The notes beneath the pieces are model-generated. The model searched no databases, had not been told where the DNA came from, and saw only the letters and a list, made by a program, of their open reading frames with translations. A stretch of DNA of 64,000 nt, from the NCBI GenBank assembly GCA_947561585.1, contig CANNZV010000944.1:372001-436000 (forward strand). The letters are read 5' to 3'. Made by a program: the position numbers and the translations under genes. The DNA is from Caprella mutica (lineage: Eukaryota; Arthropoda; Malacostraca; Amphipoda; Caprellidae). The stretch's first letter is position 1. Every line of letters starts with the position of its first letter. Shown piece after piece: positions 11,253 through 25,163 of this stretch.

Positions 11253-14200
11253 ATGGCTTTTTTGCTCAATTTAGGTGGTTGGGGAACCGAAGAAACTCGA
11301 CCTAAACAGCAGAACGATGGAATAAAGTTTCACCTCAACGGGGTTGAACAATTCGGTACGTTGGTTTAGATTTAGTACGTTGGTTTAGATTTGGTACGTT
11401 GGTTTAGATTTAGTACGTTGGTTTAGATTTGGTTTGTTGGTTTAGATTTGGTATGTTGGTTTAGATTTGGTATGTTGGTTTAAATTTGGTATGTTGGACT
11501 ATGTTTAAATTTAACACCATCATTATATATAGCAACCATGATACCAGGTTGACAATATTACCCCAAAGTTACTAATAATACCCCAATGTTGCTAACATTG
11601 TCCAAATATTGCTAATATTGATTGAAGAAACATTGCTACGTGGATATAGCTACTGGCATCGTTCGTCTGAATTGAACTATTTTTTCTTAGACTACTTACC
11701 TATTAGTGCGTTCGCAAAAAATGGATAGACCAGAGCATGTGCTGATTAATTTCCTCAATTCAATTTTAAAATAAGAAGTATTGATATAAGAAAAAGAAAA
11801 AATCCTAAACGATCAAGAAAATCAAAATCTTAAGTTCAGTTTCAATTATTTATTACATATAAAAAAACAATCATAAAGGATGTCAAATAGAATATTTTAG
11901 TAACTTTACCTATAATATACTTTTTTCGATGGTGTTTGTTTACATTGCAAGTCAAAGTCCACCTCGCCATTTCACCCCTTTTAATTCACCTTTTCCATCT
12001 CTTCACAAACTGCTTATCATCGAATGATAAAGCATTGGCGAGAATGACTTGCAAAAAAGCGAGGATTTCTTAACTACAAGGATGGAGCTAAGTTTCGAGT
12101 TATCGGGCAGTACAACATTTTTGAAACATATAAGAAAAAAGTATAGAAATTAAATAATAATTATTATTCACTTTTTCTTTAAGGATCGAAAATCTTGAAC
12201 CGTCTGATATTTCGGAACTTACCCTACATTTACACTTTAATAAACAAATACAAGTAGACTAATTAGATAGATGTTGTTGGAAATTAAAGATTCAGATACA
12301 AAGTTTGTTATGTAAGTCATCTGTTGATTACGTAATAGTGAAACAAATGAGAGAAAATAAAACTTTTCAAGTGGTATTATCGAAGAATCCAAAGTACGAT
12401 AATATTCTGTATCATAGATATATCTAACTTCTGGATCATATATTTTAGATTCATTTTCATGTTTTATCAACGATATATATTTATTCTGTTTCCTTCTGAA
12501 TCGTAAATTCGTTACAATTGAATATCTCGGATAGCAATGCTCTTTTTATACATAATTTCCTAGTATTAATATCACTTCACATCAGTGACACGCCATTTAA
12601 CTCAAACTCCCCCTTCCCCCGATATTATAAACCCCCTGATATTATACACGGTAGTTAGTCATCCAAACTAGTGACTATAGACACACGATACTTATGATTG
12701 ATTGCATCCACTGAGCCTTTAGTCTACTGCCTATAGTGAAGGTTAACCCAAGGATATATGTAGCTGTCTATGTACAGACCACAGACAATACAAAATGATT
12801 AGTTACTCTGCATTCACATCATTTCCCTTTATGTACAGTTGATATTACAACTTGAATTGTAGTTTTATATAGTGGGTCAATAGAAAAATAGGATGTAACT
12901 GTAAAACCACTATAAGGAAAATAAGTTAAAAACTTTACTTATAGGCGTAAAACCTATAATCAGTTTCATAAACAATGTAAATGATTTAGATGCCAACTGA
13001 TATGTTTATTGCAGAGTATGGTTCATCTATGAGTCTATATATATAGTGTATATTTCTTATTTCAATTAAGTTTGTTCTTTGAATCGTATACAGTAGCGTT
13101 TGCCTATCTATTCGTCACAGTCTAGTGTATCTTCTGCTAATCACAGTTTTTAAAACACTATTATCTCTATATCATGTAATAGGATACAGAACTCAACGTG
13201 AAAATAATATTGTAAAAGGTAATAATGTGAGACTAACGTTTGATCCTTAGAAGGTGATACAGTTTTACGTACCGTCGATGTGCGTTGAAATTACATAATT
13301 TTTGTCGGAAGAAACGTTATGGTAATCAGCAAATTTTCATGGTATACCTATCCTTCCTCATCCAGTTACCCCTAATGAAACGAAGACCGACACCCGCCTG
13401 GTGGACTACATTCGGTACACCGCCAACCTCAAGGGCACTAAGTTCATGTGTCGGGAGGGGGGATGCGGGGCCTGCATCGTGGTGGCTACGGCTCCGGAAC
13501 CTGACGGAGGAACCAAATCATTCAGTGTTCAGGCAGTGAGTTGAACAATTTTGTTGATAACATTTTAAACTTGTACTTTAACTGAGAGCATCTGAACCTA
13601 TGTATAGCTTCAATTGCCATTCTTTTCTCCACGCAGTGCCAAACACTGGTGTACGCGTGTGCAAACTGGAGCATAGAAACAATCGAACATCTTGGTGACA
13701 GGTACAAAGGGTATCACCCGCTGCAGAAAGCTTTGGCGGGCTTTTACGGTACTCAGTGCGGGTTTTGTTCTCCCGGAATGGTTATGACTATGTATGGGTG
13801 AGTGTTACTTTCATTAAGCCTTTAGATATTTTTCTTGATTCTCAAAGATTTTTCTAATTATCCTAATCAATGAATTGTACCACTGAAATCTCGTTGAAAA
13901 ATCACCTTTAATCAATCTCTGGAAGTCGAGGTAAAGACCCGTAATTTCATTTCTATTATTGCCGTGGGAATACAATATCTTGTAAGATTAAGATGGGACA
14001 CCAGTTTATATTCTATGGCCCCACCATAACTTTCACTAGGTAAATGTATATAATATTTTAATTATTTTTTCCTTTTTAAGAGAGGAAAAGAGGACGAATG
14101 GTTACTCTCAGAAACAGGTGGAGGAAGCTCTCGATGGGAACATATGTCGCTGTACGGGATACAGACCCATTCTGGATGCTTTCAAGTCACGAGCCTGGGA

Positions 14201-17200
14201 TGCGACAATGGAGCAGAAAATGCAGTACTTGGACATAGAGGTTAGAGATATTACAAATTTAAATACCTGCTTGACTATAAATACTGATCTCACCAAATTC
14301 ATCAAACCAATCCCAATCGTTATCAGGATTCATACAAGAACATTTGTCCCTCCACGGGTAAATCATGTGCCTCCCAATGCTGCACCGGTCCCTGCGGAGG
14401 AAAGAAGGGGGAACTCCAAACCCTGGATGAGATCTTCATCAACGCCACGGAGGGAAAATGGTTCAGACCTGTCACCATGGAGGTGAGATGGAGTTTGAAT
14501 CATTTAAAATAACAAACCGATAGTATTTGGTATATAAGATGCCGTTACAATTTATTGCTCCATGATCTAGATTCTAGGATACAGGATGTCCAAAAATCCT
14601 ACGGTTTGCAAGAGGATGACTGTAAATTAATGAGTTTCAATTATTCAAATATATTAAAATATTTACTTGCATAAAGATCATACGGCTTTCAAAGTTTCAT
14701 TAAATTTTTTTATTAAAGTATCAGTGGAAAGTGTTTAAATAGAAACTTACTAAAAACTTTCTTTTCCTTATTCAGGGACTTTGTAACGCTGTAAAGACAG
14801 CCACTGCGTCTGATAACATCCTCTTTGTGGGTGGTAACACTGGTGCAGGTAAATGGTCGAGATACAGCTAGAAGAGAAATATTGTATTATTCACAGTGAT
14901 CTCTTAAAGAAAGAAATGTTGCAGTATCAATAATTATTTCAACTTCCTTTTAGGTGTTTTCAAAAATGACGGACCATTCACGATGTACATCAACTTGGAT
15001 GGTGTTCCTGAGCTTCATCAGGTTCAAAATACGACCTCACCTCTGGTGTTGGGTTCTCGTGTTCCATTGACTCGGTGCATTGACATCTTCAGGAAGGCTT
15101 CGTGTGGCAATGAAAGTATTCCCGGCTGTCAGTATTTGGAGGAGGTTGCGAACCATTGGCAGGTGGTTGCCAACCTTGCTGTCCGAAACGTAAGTTGTCC
15201 CTGTGATGATGTGTGGCTGATTACTCTTTCACTTTAAATTCATCATTTGACAAAAAAGTCTTATTGATAATGTTTTCCAGAACGGAAGCTGGGCGGGTAA
15301 TCTAATGATGAAGAACAAACACAATGAGTTCCCGTCAGACATCTTCCTAACTTTGTCTGCCATTGACGCGACTCTCCTGATCAAAAACTGCATCACTGAT
15401 GCTGATGAGAGGGTGAAGGTCATCGATTTCCAGACCTATGACATGAAGAACAAGATTCTTGTCTCAGTGACAATCCCTGACATGAAAAGAACAACCTTGG
15501 TGAGTTTTCCCAAGTTCTGTAAACTTATGCTGAACCTACTACCTAAATTCATTTCATTAGGTTTTTGTGTATTCCAAACTATGTCAAATGCTAATACTAA
15601 TTTTAAGTATTTCATCAGTTGCGAACCTACAAGATTACTCCACGAGCGGTAAATGCTCACGCTTACGTCAACGCTGCCTTCAGGTTTGATTTGGATGAGA
15701 ACTTCACAATCATCGATAAACCAGTTATCCTCTTTGGAGGTCTGGGACAAAGTTTCGTGAGTAAAAAGATTTAATTTGAATTTCAACTGGACGAAATTAT
15801 GAATAATTATCATATTAAAGGTATATACATAATTATACTGAATTAATTATCGTGTCAATCATAATTTGCCAACAGATCTCAGCTAGCAATACAGAGAGTT
15901 TCCTGCAGGGTAAGGTTCTCTCTGACGAAGCAGTGGTCAAACAAGCAGCAGGAGTTCTGTCTCAAGAAGCGATACCTGCTGTAGACCCTCACCAGGGGTC
16001 TGTGGCCTACAGGAAGAACTTGGTCCAGGCTCTTCTTTACAAGGTGATTGGAATACTTGCTACGGTCTCAGAACTTTTTGCAGACAGTTGTAGACGTTGA
16101 TTGAGATGCCTTTTTGAGATATAACAATTTAGTCCGATTCATCTTTTAAAAATCTTCTTCCTTCTCCTAACAGCAAGTCTTGGTGGACTGTCGAGAATTC
16201 TTCTTTCTTGAAATCATCTTTCTTTAAATTCTTTAAATCAGAATTGTTCTTATTGATGCAACCAAAAGTATCTGAGAGTTTCCTAAAAAATTTTTAACAA
16301 TATGACTGAACTATAGTTTGTTATGCATATATTTACTAGGGGTTTTTTCATCATGATAAGTTAACTATTTTCTTTCACTCGTCTGTAGACAGTTATATGG
16401 CTGTTGAAGGACCGCGTTCCTCCATCCCTCGCATCAGCCGCAACTAAACTCATCCGTCCCATCAGCAAAGGATCCCAGCAGTATGACGTCAATGCTGACA
16501 CTTGGCCAATGGGTGAGGAAATGTATTGAAAAAAAATAGCTTCATGGTAAAAAGATTTCGGATGACATATGGAAATGCTAACTTCAGTTTCAATTTGAAA
16601 ATTCTTGAAGAAATAGTATTAATTACTTATCATCAGGCAAAGCGATCCCGAAGTTGGAAAGCAACATCCAAGTAGCGGGAGAGGCTGTGTTTGCAGATGA
16701 CATCCCATACCTACCTGGAGAGCTACATGGCGCTTTTGCCAGTACAAATGTAGCTAATGCAAAGATTGAGAGAGTAGATGCTACAAGAGCACTTGTAAGT
16801 GTCAAAGTTGCATAAGAAAGACACTTGTAAAACCTTATTTTTATGATTCTAATTATTTTCTGCATACATCTATTATATTTTCAGGCAGTCGAAGGTGTTG
16901 TGGATTTTGTCACTGCAGCAGACGTGCCGGGTAAGAACACATTCACCTCTGGAGCATTCGCGCCCATGAGTACCGACAGAGACAAGATTTTCGCTACAGA
17001 TCACAGTGCTTATTGCGGCCAACCGATAGGACTAATCGTAGCCAAAGACAGGGAAACTGCTCTCAGAGCTGCAAAATTGGTCGATGTCACCTACTCGAAC
17101 AGGAAAAAGCCTATTTTGAAAATCAAGGATGCTATCAATCCTCTTGAACCGAGAAGAGGATATCAGTCTCAGGATATCGATAAAGTCGTTTGCTTGACAT

Positions 17201-20200
17201 CCGAATTGAACAAAAAATCTGACTTGGTAGATCCAAAGGATGATAAGCGCGAACAGTTTCTGAAGACAATCAAACAAGCTACAAACCAGATATCTGGAGA
17301 GATTGATTTGCCATCCCAATACCACTTCCCCATGGAACTTTACACCTCTCTGGTTGTACCGACAGAAGATGGGTATGATGTTGTCATTTGCTCTCAGTGG
17401 CCTGTTGAAACGCAAACTATTGTTGCCACAGCTCTAAATGTGCCTGCTAATAGGTTAGTTTTTATCTTTCGATTTTGTTTTCTTTCAGATATTCCACAAT
17501 CAAAAGAGTTTTCTTTATTCCTCACTACCAATTTAATACTAATCAAGTCATCATATATATATGTTTGATATTAGTGTAGACTTTTCTTAATCAAAGTAAC
17601 TACACAAACTCATAATGGTTAGCTTTATCAACTTTGTTCTCTTTCCCATAGCGTCAATGTTACTGTCCGACGAGTGGGTGGAGCATATGGATCAAAACTT
17701 ACCCGCGTCAATCTAACAGCAGGAGGTGCCGCAGTGGCTTCAGCCAAACACAAGAAACCAGTGCGTGTCTTTTTAGACCTGGAATCCCAGATGAAGCTGC
17801 TGGGTTGGAGAGAGCCTTACTATGCATCTTACAAAGCCGGTTTTGATGACACTGGCAAATTTGATGCTGTGGATGTACAACTGTACAATGATGTTGGTTA
17901 TATTAACATGGACAACTCTATTGAGGTAGCTGCACATGCTATGCCAAGTGTTTACGATTACACGAAAGTAAATGTTACTCCCAAGTCTGTCAACACGGAC
18001 ACTGCCGCCAATACTTGGTGCAGAACTCCAGGTAAGCTACCAGCCTACCAAGGTTAATATAACAATTATCTATTCAATAGAGATATTAGTATCGTTAGAT
18101 TGGTTTTAATGCCTATGATTTACTTTATTAAGGTTTTTAATATTGTTTATTAAATCACATTTGTTGAAGCTTACGTGTCTTAGGAATATTCGTACAGTTT
18201 CATGTCTCATCCAATTTCTGCAGGTCATGTGGAAGCGATAGCTATCATTGAAAACATCATAGAGCACATAGCTCACACTTTGGGCAAAGACCCCATGGAC
18301 ATTAGGCGAGTGAATATGAATCCCGATGGTAGCCCTTTGGTCACAGAGCCCAACGTGTTTAATCAAACCATACTGCCTATGTTGGAGGAAAAGGCCATGC
18401 TGGCTCAGAGAAAGACGGATGTTGAACTCTTCAACCAGGTGAGAACGAAGAGTTTTAGTTTTTTTTAAGATTTAATATATTATTTGATTTATTTCTAAGA
18501 CGTCATTGATCAAATGGAAAGTACTCTAATATGTGTGAGTGTGAAGGTATATTACTATATATATATCTCTTACATTAATTTTACTGATTCACATATTGAA
18601 ATTATAAGGAAAAGTACTTTTCAGTGCATAAATTGGTCTGTTTATAACGTCTAAGGAATAGTTTTTCAGGAATATTTACCATTTGTATTTCTTCTCTCAA
18701 CCAGAACAATCGGTGGAAGAAGAGAGGAATTTCTGTCACCCCTTTGAAGTACCCATTCCCTTTCATTTCAGCAATCAAGTGAGTAACAAAAATTTCAGTG
18801 AACAAAATTCATATAACTATAATAACTATAAAATATCGTTTTACTTAATTGACCTATGGGCTATGAATAGCTAACTAAAGCTACCTCCCCACTACATAAA
18901 TTTACTCATACTCATAATGTCAATGACTACCTACCAACCTAATACCTAGTTTCAGAAAGTACTCAAAACCAAATTTCTATTACTAGCTGCATAACTTCAC
19001 TCGGTCGGAATACATTTAACTAGGTACCTACTCTCAAATTTATCTCAGAATATAGTTTCTATCCCTCCAAGTTCACTGAATACATATAGTTATAAGTATT
19101 TCATTTTCTATTCTGTACTATAACAAATTCATCCATTATAGGTACTCTGCCCAGGTGATGATTCACGCTCATGACGGGTCAGTTGACATCAGTCACGGTG
19201 GCATAGAGATGGGTCAAGGTATTCATACTAAGGTAAGTACAAGACCTGTAGGAAGGATTTCATACGTTAGGATATTTTTCATAAGCCACACAAATGTATT
19301 TCGTTCTACGTATTGTAAATTCTGCGGAGTAAATCGCTAGCCACATCCTTATCCCTTTAAACTCGGAGTATATTCCACAATGAGATCCCTTAATTACAGC
19401 TTAGTACACGTATGTGCTAGAATTTTTTTAAATATACAAATGGTTTAAATGTCTGCTCGACTCTAATTCTTTGATTACTCTATTCATTAGAGATAAGGTT
19501 ACTGGTTTGGTTCTATATTTAAAAAAAATGTAATTTAAGTTATTCTTGTGATTTTTTTCCTTCCATCTGAATTTCTACAAATGCTCATTCGTTTTTCACT
19601 AGGCGGCACAGGTAGCAGCATCTATTCTTCAGATTCCCTTGGAGACCATAAAGATGAAACCCACTAACACTCTGATAGGAGCTAACAGTGCTGCAACAGG
19701 TGGATCCTTTGGTTCTGACTTTATCTGTCATGTTAGTAATGTATTCTACAGTGAAAAGGTTTTCGCTATCCTAACTGCTAAATCCAATTTCATCAATTTG
19801 GTTAAATTAGAGGGTATTATACCATACAGGTTTTTTGCCTTTCTAACTAGTAGCTGTGTGTTTTCCTTTCCAGGCTGTTAAGATATGCTGTGATAGGATC
19901 ATCAGCAGAATCAATGCAGTTAAGGAAGCTCTACCAGAACCCAAACCTGACTGGGGCACTCTCGTCAAGATTTGTCTTTTCCAAGATGTTGACCTCTCTG
20001 AGAGATACTGGACCATCTCCTCTGAGCATCCAAAACCATACAACATATGGGCCGGTGCTGTCATTGAAGTCGAGATAGATGTTCTAACAGGTCAACATAT
20101 GACCCGTCGAGCAGATCTCATTGAAGACGCAGGACGTAGCATATCTCCCTATGTTGATATTGGACAGGTGGAAGGCTCCTTCATCATGGGACTGGGATTC

Positions 20201-20990
20201 TTCACATCCGAGTTCATGGAGTTTAACGAAGAAACTGGGGAGAAACTCGTCAAAGGAACCTGGGTTGGTATTTTCTACAAATAAGTTATAACAATATTCA
20301 TGCCTGGAGCCATATTGTTCTGGTTTCTTCAACGAATCATTTTTCTTCTAGTAAATTATGGTGTCTTTGATATTTCAGGAGTATAAACCTTTCACTGCAA
20401 GTGATATTCCTGCGGATTTGAGAGTGACGCTGTTGCCCAATGCTCCAAACCCGTACGGTGTGGTGCGATCCAAGGGTAAAAAAACCTAGCTACATATCAT
20501 CCATAACATATATGTTGGTAAGATCTTAAAAGATAAATGGTATATCTTTCCTTCTCTTCTTCAGCTACCGGAGAACCTCCCCTGTGCATGTCTTACGGAA
20601 TAATCACGGCTCTGAGACAAGCTATCGCCTCTGCCAGAGCAGATGCTGGCAACAATCAGTGGTTTGAGATGCGTAAGTACCAACATTTGCAGTTAGCATC
20701 ATTTTTTTAAACTTTTCTGTTTTTTATAATCAAAACCGTTTTATTGGCTATCACCTAGAATAATTCTTATTCAGAAATCATACAAATTGAAATAGAAGCT
20801 ATGTTTTCTTATGTTATTCGAGCAGTAACTAAACTAGATTGACTTTATTTATCAGTTAAACTTGATTTCATAGGTCTCACTTCGATTATCTTTACAATTT
20901 CATATTTTTAATCTCTTTCCAGCTCTCCCGGCAACTGTCGAGCGAATTCAACAACTTTGTTTGGTTGATTCTACTCAATTCAACCTGTAA
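11253..20990 (+). CDS. Aox: Aldehyde oxidase, tandem copy 1 (22 coding exons)
   Basis: Exons: 11253-11355, 13366-13535, 13637-13797, 14081-14240, 14327-14482, 14776-14848, 14954-15189, 15281-15499, 15619-15756, 15876-16043, 16389-16512, 16637-16794, 16885-17453, 17652-18031, 18224-18438, 18705-18778, 19142-19232, 19603-19731, 19874-20263, 20379-20475, 20565-20672, 20923-20990. They total 1328 residues, the usual family length. Plant-type 2Fe-2S cysteines are 63, 68, 71 and 92; the second cluster is 132, 135, 167 and 169 (CRC). The FAD region carries FVGGNTGAG (267-275). The molybdenum half carries [20 protein letters not shown] and catalytic Glu1274 in [13 protein letters not shown] replaces the TAFRGFGGPQ of xanthine dehydrogenase, and Tyr768 aligns by eye with its xanthine-binding Glu, so aldehyde oxidase is preferred. 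Expected cytosolic homodimer oxidising aldehydes to acids with molybdopterin, FAD and O2. Copy 2 follows at 25164. Confidence 0.93.
11355..11507 (+). repeat. 19-bp tandem array beginning at the first splice donor of oxidase copy 1
   Basis: Eight 19-bp units (GGTACGTTGGTTTAGATTT and variants) start at the exon 1/intron 1 border. Each carries a donor-like hexamer: GTACGT at 11356, 11375, 11394 and 11413, GTTTGT at 11432, and GTATGT at 11451, 11470 and 11489. Only the first gives an open frame; reading on meets TAG at 11367. Confidence 0.9.
12091..12224. mobile_element. Family-A MITE, copy in intron 1 of oxidase copy 1 (core lost)
   Basis: Left arm AGTTTCGAGTTATCGGGCAG and right arm ending TTCGGAACTTACCC, flanked by TA (12089-12090, 12225-12226). 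The AT-rich shoulders are present, but the central palindrome is deleted. Confidence 0.75.
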
Positions 20991-23477
20991 TATGGATGAA
21001 ATAACAACTCTGGTTGATTCTACTCAATTCAACCTTCAATGTGCTTAAAATAATCTAATCTTCAGCAATATTCTCAATATGTCACATTTTAGTTATATAT
21101 AAAGTTGCTATAATATTTACATACACTCATGCATCCGTAACTTTTAGTTTTTGTTAGAATAGCACACAATATTTACATTAATCCATTTGTTATTTTACTA
21201 CTGATTTATAATATCAATTTTATGAACAGTTACTTAAATAATTCCTATTCAGTATCAATTTTGCCTGAAGTCGCATCCAAACCACTAATTTTTTAATGCT
21301 CCATGTCTTTCACAACAGAAAAGGGCACAGGTAAGTTCATTTTTATTAGCTTTCACTTACTTTTTCCTTTGAGCTTATCATTAAATAGATTATTTACCGA
21401 AAAACATCTAAATCTTTAGTGTTTTATGTGACAATCGCCAAGAATACCCCTAACTATGTTATTGAGCATATATCAGCTAACTTTGTTTTCTTGTATCTGA
21501 ATGGTGGTAACTAACAACAGTACCTACCTAGGTACTTTTAAAAGATTATCTTGGAGACTCGATTCTTGACTCACAGATTACTGTGTCAATCTTTATAGTG
21601 TATAATTAGTGACATATTTACAAGATTTCAGCTATCGAACATAATTAATATTCTTGCTTACATCTAAATCTGCAATAAGAAATTAATATTTCATTGCAGA
21701 GAAATTTGTCATTCTGCAGAAAGCCATTGCATTGACTCGTCTTAAATTTTTAACTTTCCAACTAAAATTTGCCACAATTTGGAACATGGTATATGATGTG
21801 AACTGGAAATTAAATTGGTAACTTTTATATAAATTATATTTAGTGATTATTTTATAAAAGGAAATTGCATATAAAGCTCTACAACTAATAATGTTATATA
21901 GTATATTGTTTCAGTATAAGTTATTTTTACTTGGGAAAAATATATTTGGTATAAATTTAAGTCTAGCATGAGTTGATATTTCCAATGTGGTGATGAAGTA
22001 TATTTTATCCTATGTATTATTCCTTGTCATAAATACAGTTAGTATTAATCTATATTTACACAAATATATCTACTTTTAGATACCTACTACTTTTCATTTA
22101 CTGATAATGCGTCCTACATCGAAGTGCCCGAATAATATTAATAGTTTCCTCAAAACTAACGAGGAAAATTTCTAATAAAAATTGAATTTCTAGGTACTTC
22201 TCAACCTGTCCCGATTACTAAAGTACATGTTTCATGATCTATTGCAAAAGAAAAAGTCATAAATACCTAGCAATGTCAACATCTCTGGTAATCTTACAAT
22301 TATATTTCAATTAATGTGTATTTGGTCCTTTATGTCATTAAAATTTTATTATCGTGATATAAAGCTTTTCGTCTTATGAACTCATAATTTCAAAATGAAA
22401 CTGTCAGTTTCCCATGTTTCAGAGTATGTCAATTAAATCCAATTAATTGGCTTACATTTCAAAATACCAAACCTCATATGTCTAGTTGGCAAAATTTTGA
22501 ATTAATTCCAATGTTCCTGTGATAACATTGGCTTGAAATTTAGAAAAAATTAACCAAAATAGGAGTGGCTCAGAGTTTCTGTAAAATTTTGGCTCAAAAT
22601 TGGCTTACAGTTGGTCACCCGCAAAAAAATGGTCAGTTTCTTTTAGAATGTTAAAAATTATCTATTAATTAAGTATTCTTACAAGGTGGTAGTAGTACCC
22701 CTTACTGTTTAAGTTTAGTTTTTTAAATATTTATGTTTAGGTTTTAGCATTACTTACTGTTCAAGTGGGTTTCTACTGGAAGTGGAAAAGTCTTGTAAAC
22801 AACAATGATAACAATTCATCGTGTCGAAACCTAGTCTACCTCAGGCCCTAAGAAACCAACCAAATCAGTTACCATCAGTAACAATTTTGTAGCAGTCGAG
22901 AGATGTGGTGTTGTGCCGTCTGTTCTTATAGTCTAAGAATGAGAGTGTGTTACAGCTCATGACAAGAATAATAGATACTGTGAATATAAGCAATATTATT
23001 TATAATCTAGGTACATTTAATCGGCAAACTGACCAGGTTTGGATAGCGCCATTTCCCTCTACATTTGTCAACACTTACGTACCTATTATTATGCATTAGA
23101 AAACCATCTGTTGATGAAAAGTTTCTTCAGCCCACAAATTATTTACATTTTTATAAATTTTTCTGTTCGATTATCCTTCAATTAATATCGACCAAAATAG
23201 TCGATATTTGTTACGAGTAGTAACCACAACTCGTAACAAATATCTCTATAATATACTTTTCAATCACATTTCTTTCTCAAAATTAGACTTCCGTTAAATT
23301 GAGAATTCCATTTTTCATGTTGAAATTTCGTTTCATAATATTCAGTTCCTGTGTCCTGTAACTTTCCCATATCGATTTCATGGCCATGTATTTATACAAA
23401 CTTTAGTTATCACATCAATAACTATTGCAACATTCTGTCAAAGATAAGATATCTCATGTGTAGGAGATACGTACCTA
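20991..23477. other. Spacer between the oxidase genes, left part
   Basis: Holds the 3' UTR of copy 1 (no standard AATAAA close to the stop; only TATAAA-like variants near 21100). A tandem echo of the last coding bases lies at 21013-21036. Bases about 22420-22620 match a dispersed repeat at 43350-43510 that shares GAATTAATTCC and GAAATTTTGGCTCAAAA-like phrases. No gene is seen. Confidence 0.5.
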
Positions 23478-24812
23478 GGGGAGGATGGTCATCAATGGGA
23501 CAAAAATCACAAAAAGATTGATATTTCATTTACTATGGGCAAAGTATGAAAAATAAAAAATCCATGTGTAATATTGATATTCCTTTATAAAATGAAACTA
23601 ACTCGAATGATATCACATATTCTGTTGACTAGAAAAAAATTAAATAAAAAACAAAAAAAATTGTCCCATTGTATAACAGCACTGGTGAACAATGGGACAT
23701 ACCCTGTTGAACGATGGGACAGTTTATCAAACTTGTATATTATTTAGGTTATGGTTAAATTTCAAGTTCGAATTATCTCTTCATATTGTCCCACACTCAG
23801 TTGGATCATATAATATCAGTTTAATGTCCTCAAGCCTCATCGATGCCATGTCAGGAACATTTGTACCTAAAATTAAGCTCATTGCACTCGAATCTTCCCC
23901 TAATATATATTTCGTATTTATCTTTTTCATGCTTATGGCCAACAGAATACGTTTTACAAAACTAATCAAATTCTACTAGTTCATAAACCTTCATTTCCAA
24001 CGTTTTCGGTAGAGATTTAAGTTCTTCAGACGAATGGATCAGTTAAATTGAGAGTTCTAAACCATACCAAGAACAATAGTTCACAGGCCATCTACGGCGG
24101 ACACTTCATGAAGTGATTTCGAAGGCCTTATCCTTAGTGGCACCAGCAGAAAGCTCTTCTTTCTCTGTTGTATCCGTTGCAATCATGCTGCGTCTTTTTC
24201 TTTTATTAGTGAAATTTGTTTTCTATGCAGTGCTTTGTGATCATCTCAGATTGCTAAAGCCCTTGAACATGGTCGAAAGTCCCGCTTCACCTGGAAGCTC
24301 TGTTTCTACCAGAAGCCCTGAAGCTACAGTTCACGTTATTGTATCAAAAATAGATATTTATTGATTCATATGGAGTAACTAGACAGCTTGGTTGACAATA
24401 GGGCACTGTCCCATTGTTAACCAAATTTTCTGTCCCAATGATCACTATGACGCCATTTTGAAAAAAAATTGGTATAGCAGCTCAACTACAAAAGTAAAAA
24501 GGCAATCTTTTCATATGATCATATTTTACATATTACTTAATATTATGTAAAAATGCCGTAAGCATTATATGTTAAATTAACAGATTTATAACATTTGAAA
24601 CATAGTACGAAAAATTTAGTTTTTCCACCTCTAAAACACGTTTCGGCTTTTACACAGGGCTGACTGCACCCCAACCGCTGAATGCAATGCGAGTAAATGC
24701 ATTGAAGTATGCCTAATTTACCACTAAGATTTTGTTGAAAATTACCCTCAAATAAAAAAGTTATTCAGCCTGTCCCATTGTTCCCAGTGTCCCATTGATG
24801 ACCACCCTCCCC
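23478..24812. mobile_element. Non-autonomous TIR DNA transposon, 1335 bp, TA target site
   Basis: The two 25-bp ends are inverted repeats with one mismatch (GGGGAGGATGGTCATCAATG on the left, with its complement at 24788-24812), flanked by TA at 23476-23477 and 24813-24814. The interior repeats the phrase AATGGGACA or its complement several times near both ends. Short ORFs (23692-23979, 24113-24364 and the antisense 23781-23969) have no recognisable transposase motif. The TA duplication fits a Tc1/mariner- or pogo-type transposase in trans, which is an inference. Confidence 0.85.
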
Positions 24813-25163
24813 TACTTCACAAAATAAACAATACCAATTGAGTTCTGTATCATATTGCAGTTGGTACTGAGTAACAGATATGAACTCTACTTCTTTCTAT
24901 TTACTGCTTAGTATTTTAGACTATACCTTAGGAATTTTGATTTGAATAAATAGAATATGAAAAATTGAAAACTAAGAATTATATCGATGAATTATTGTTC
25001 TATCCCAAATTGGTTTAGGTTTTTTGGATAAATTTCTTTCTAGAATATATTGAAACTAATATATACAATGTCCATTAGGTAATATTTTATTAATACATTT
25101 TTTTATGTATTCAGAATTTATTTTGAAAAAAGATCATTTTGTTTATATTTTTTGTTGAACACA

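Noticed and set aside
13285..13539. Open frame of 84 residues over exon 2 of oxidase copy 1
   Set aside because: It is the wrong frame; the true frame of 13366-13535 reads [11 protein letters not shown], the 2Fe-2S motif.
11253..20990. Xanthine dehydrogenase (rosy) as the identity of the oxidases
   Set aside because: The XDH motif TAFRGFGGPQ is replaced by NTWCRTPG, and the xanthine-binding Glu position is Tyr or Cys. Tandem duplication is also usual for insect aldehyde oxidases.
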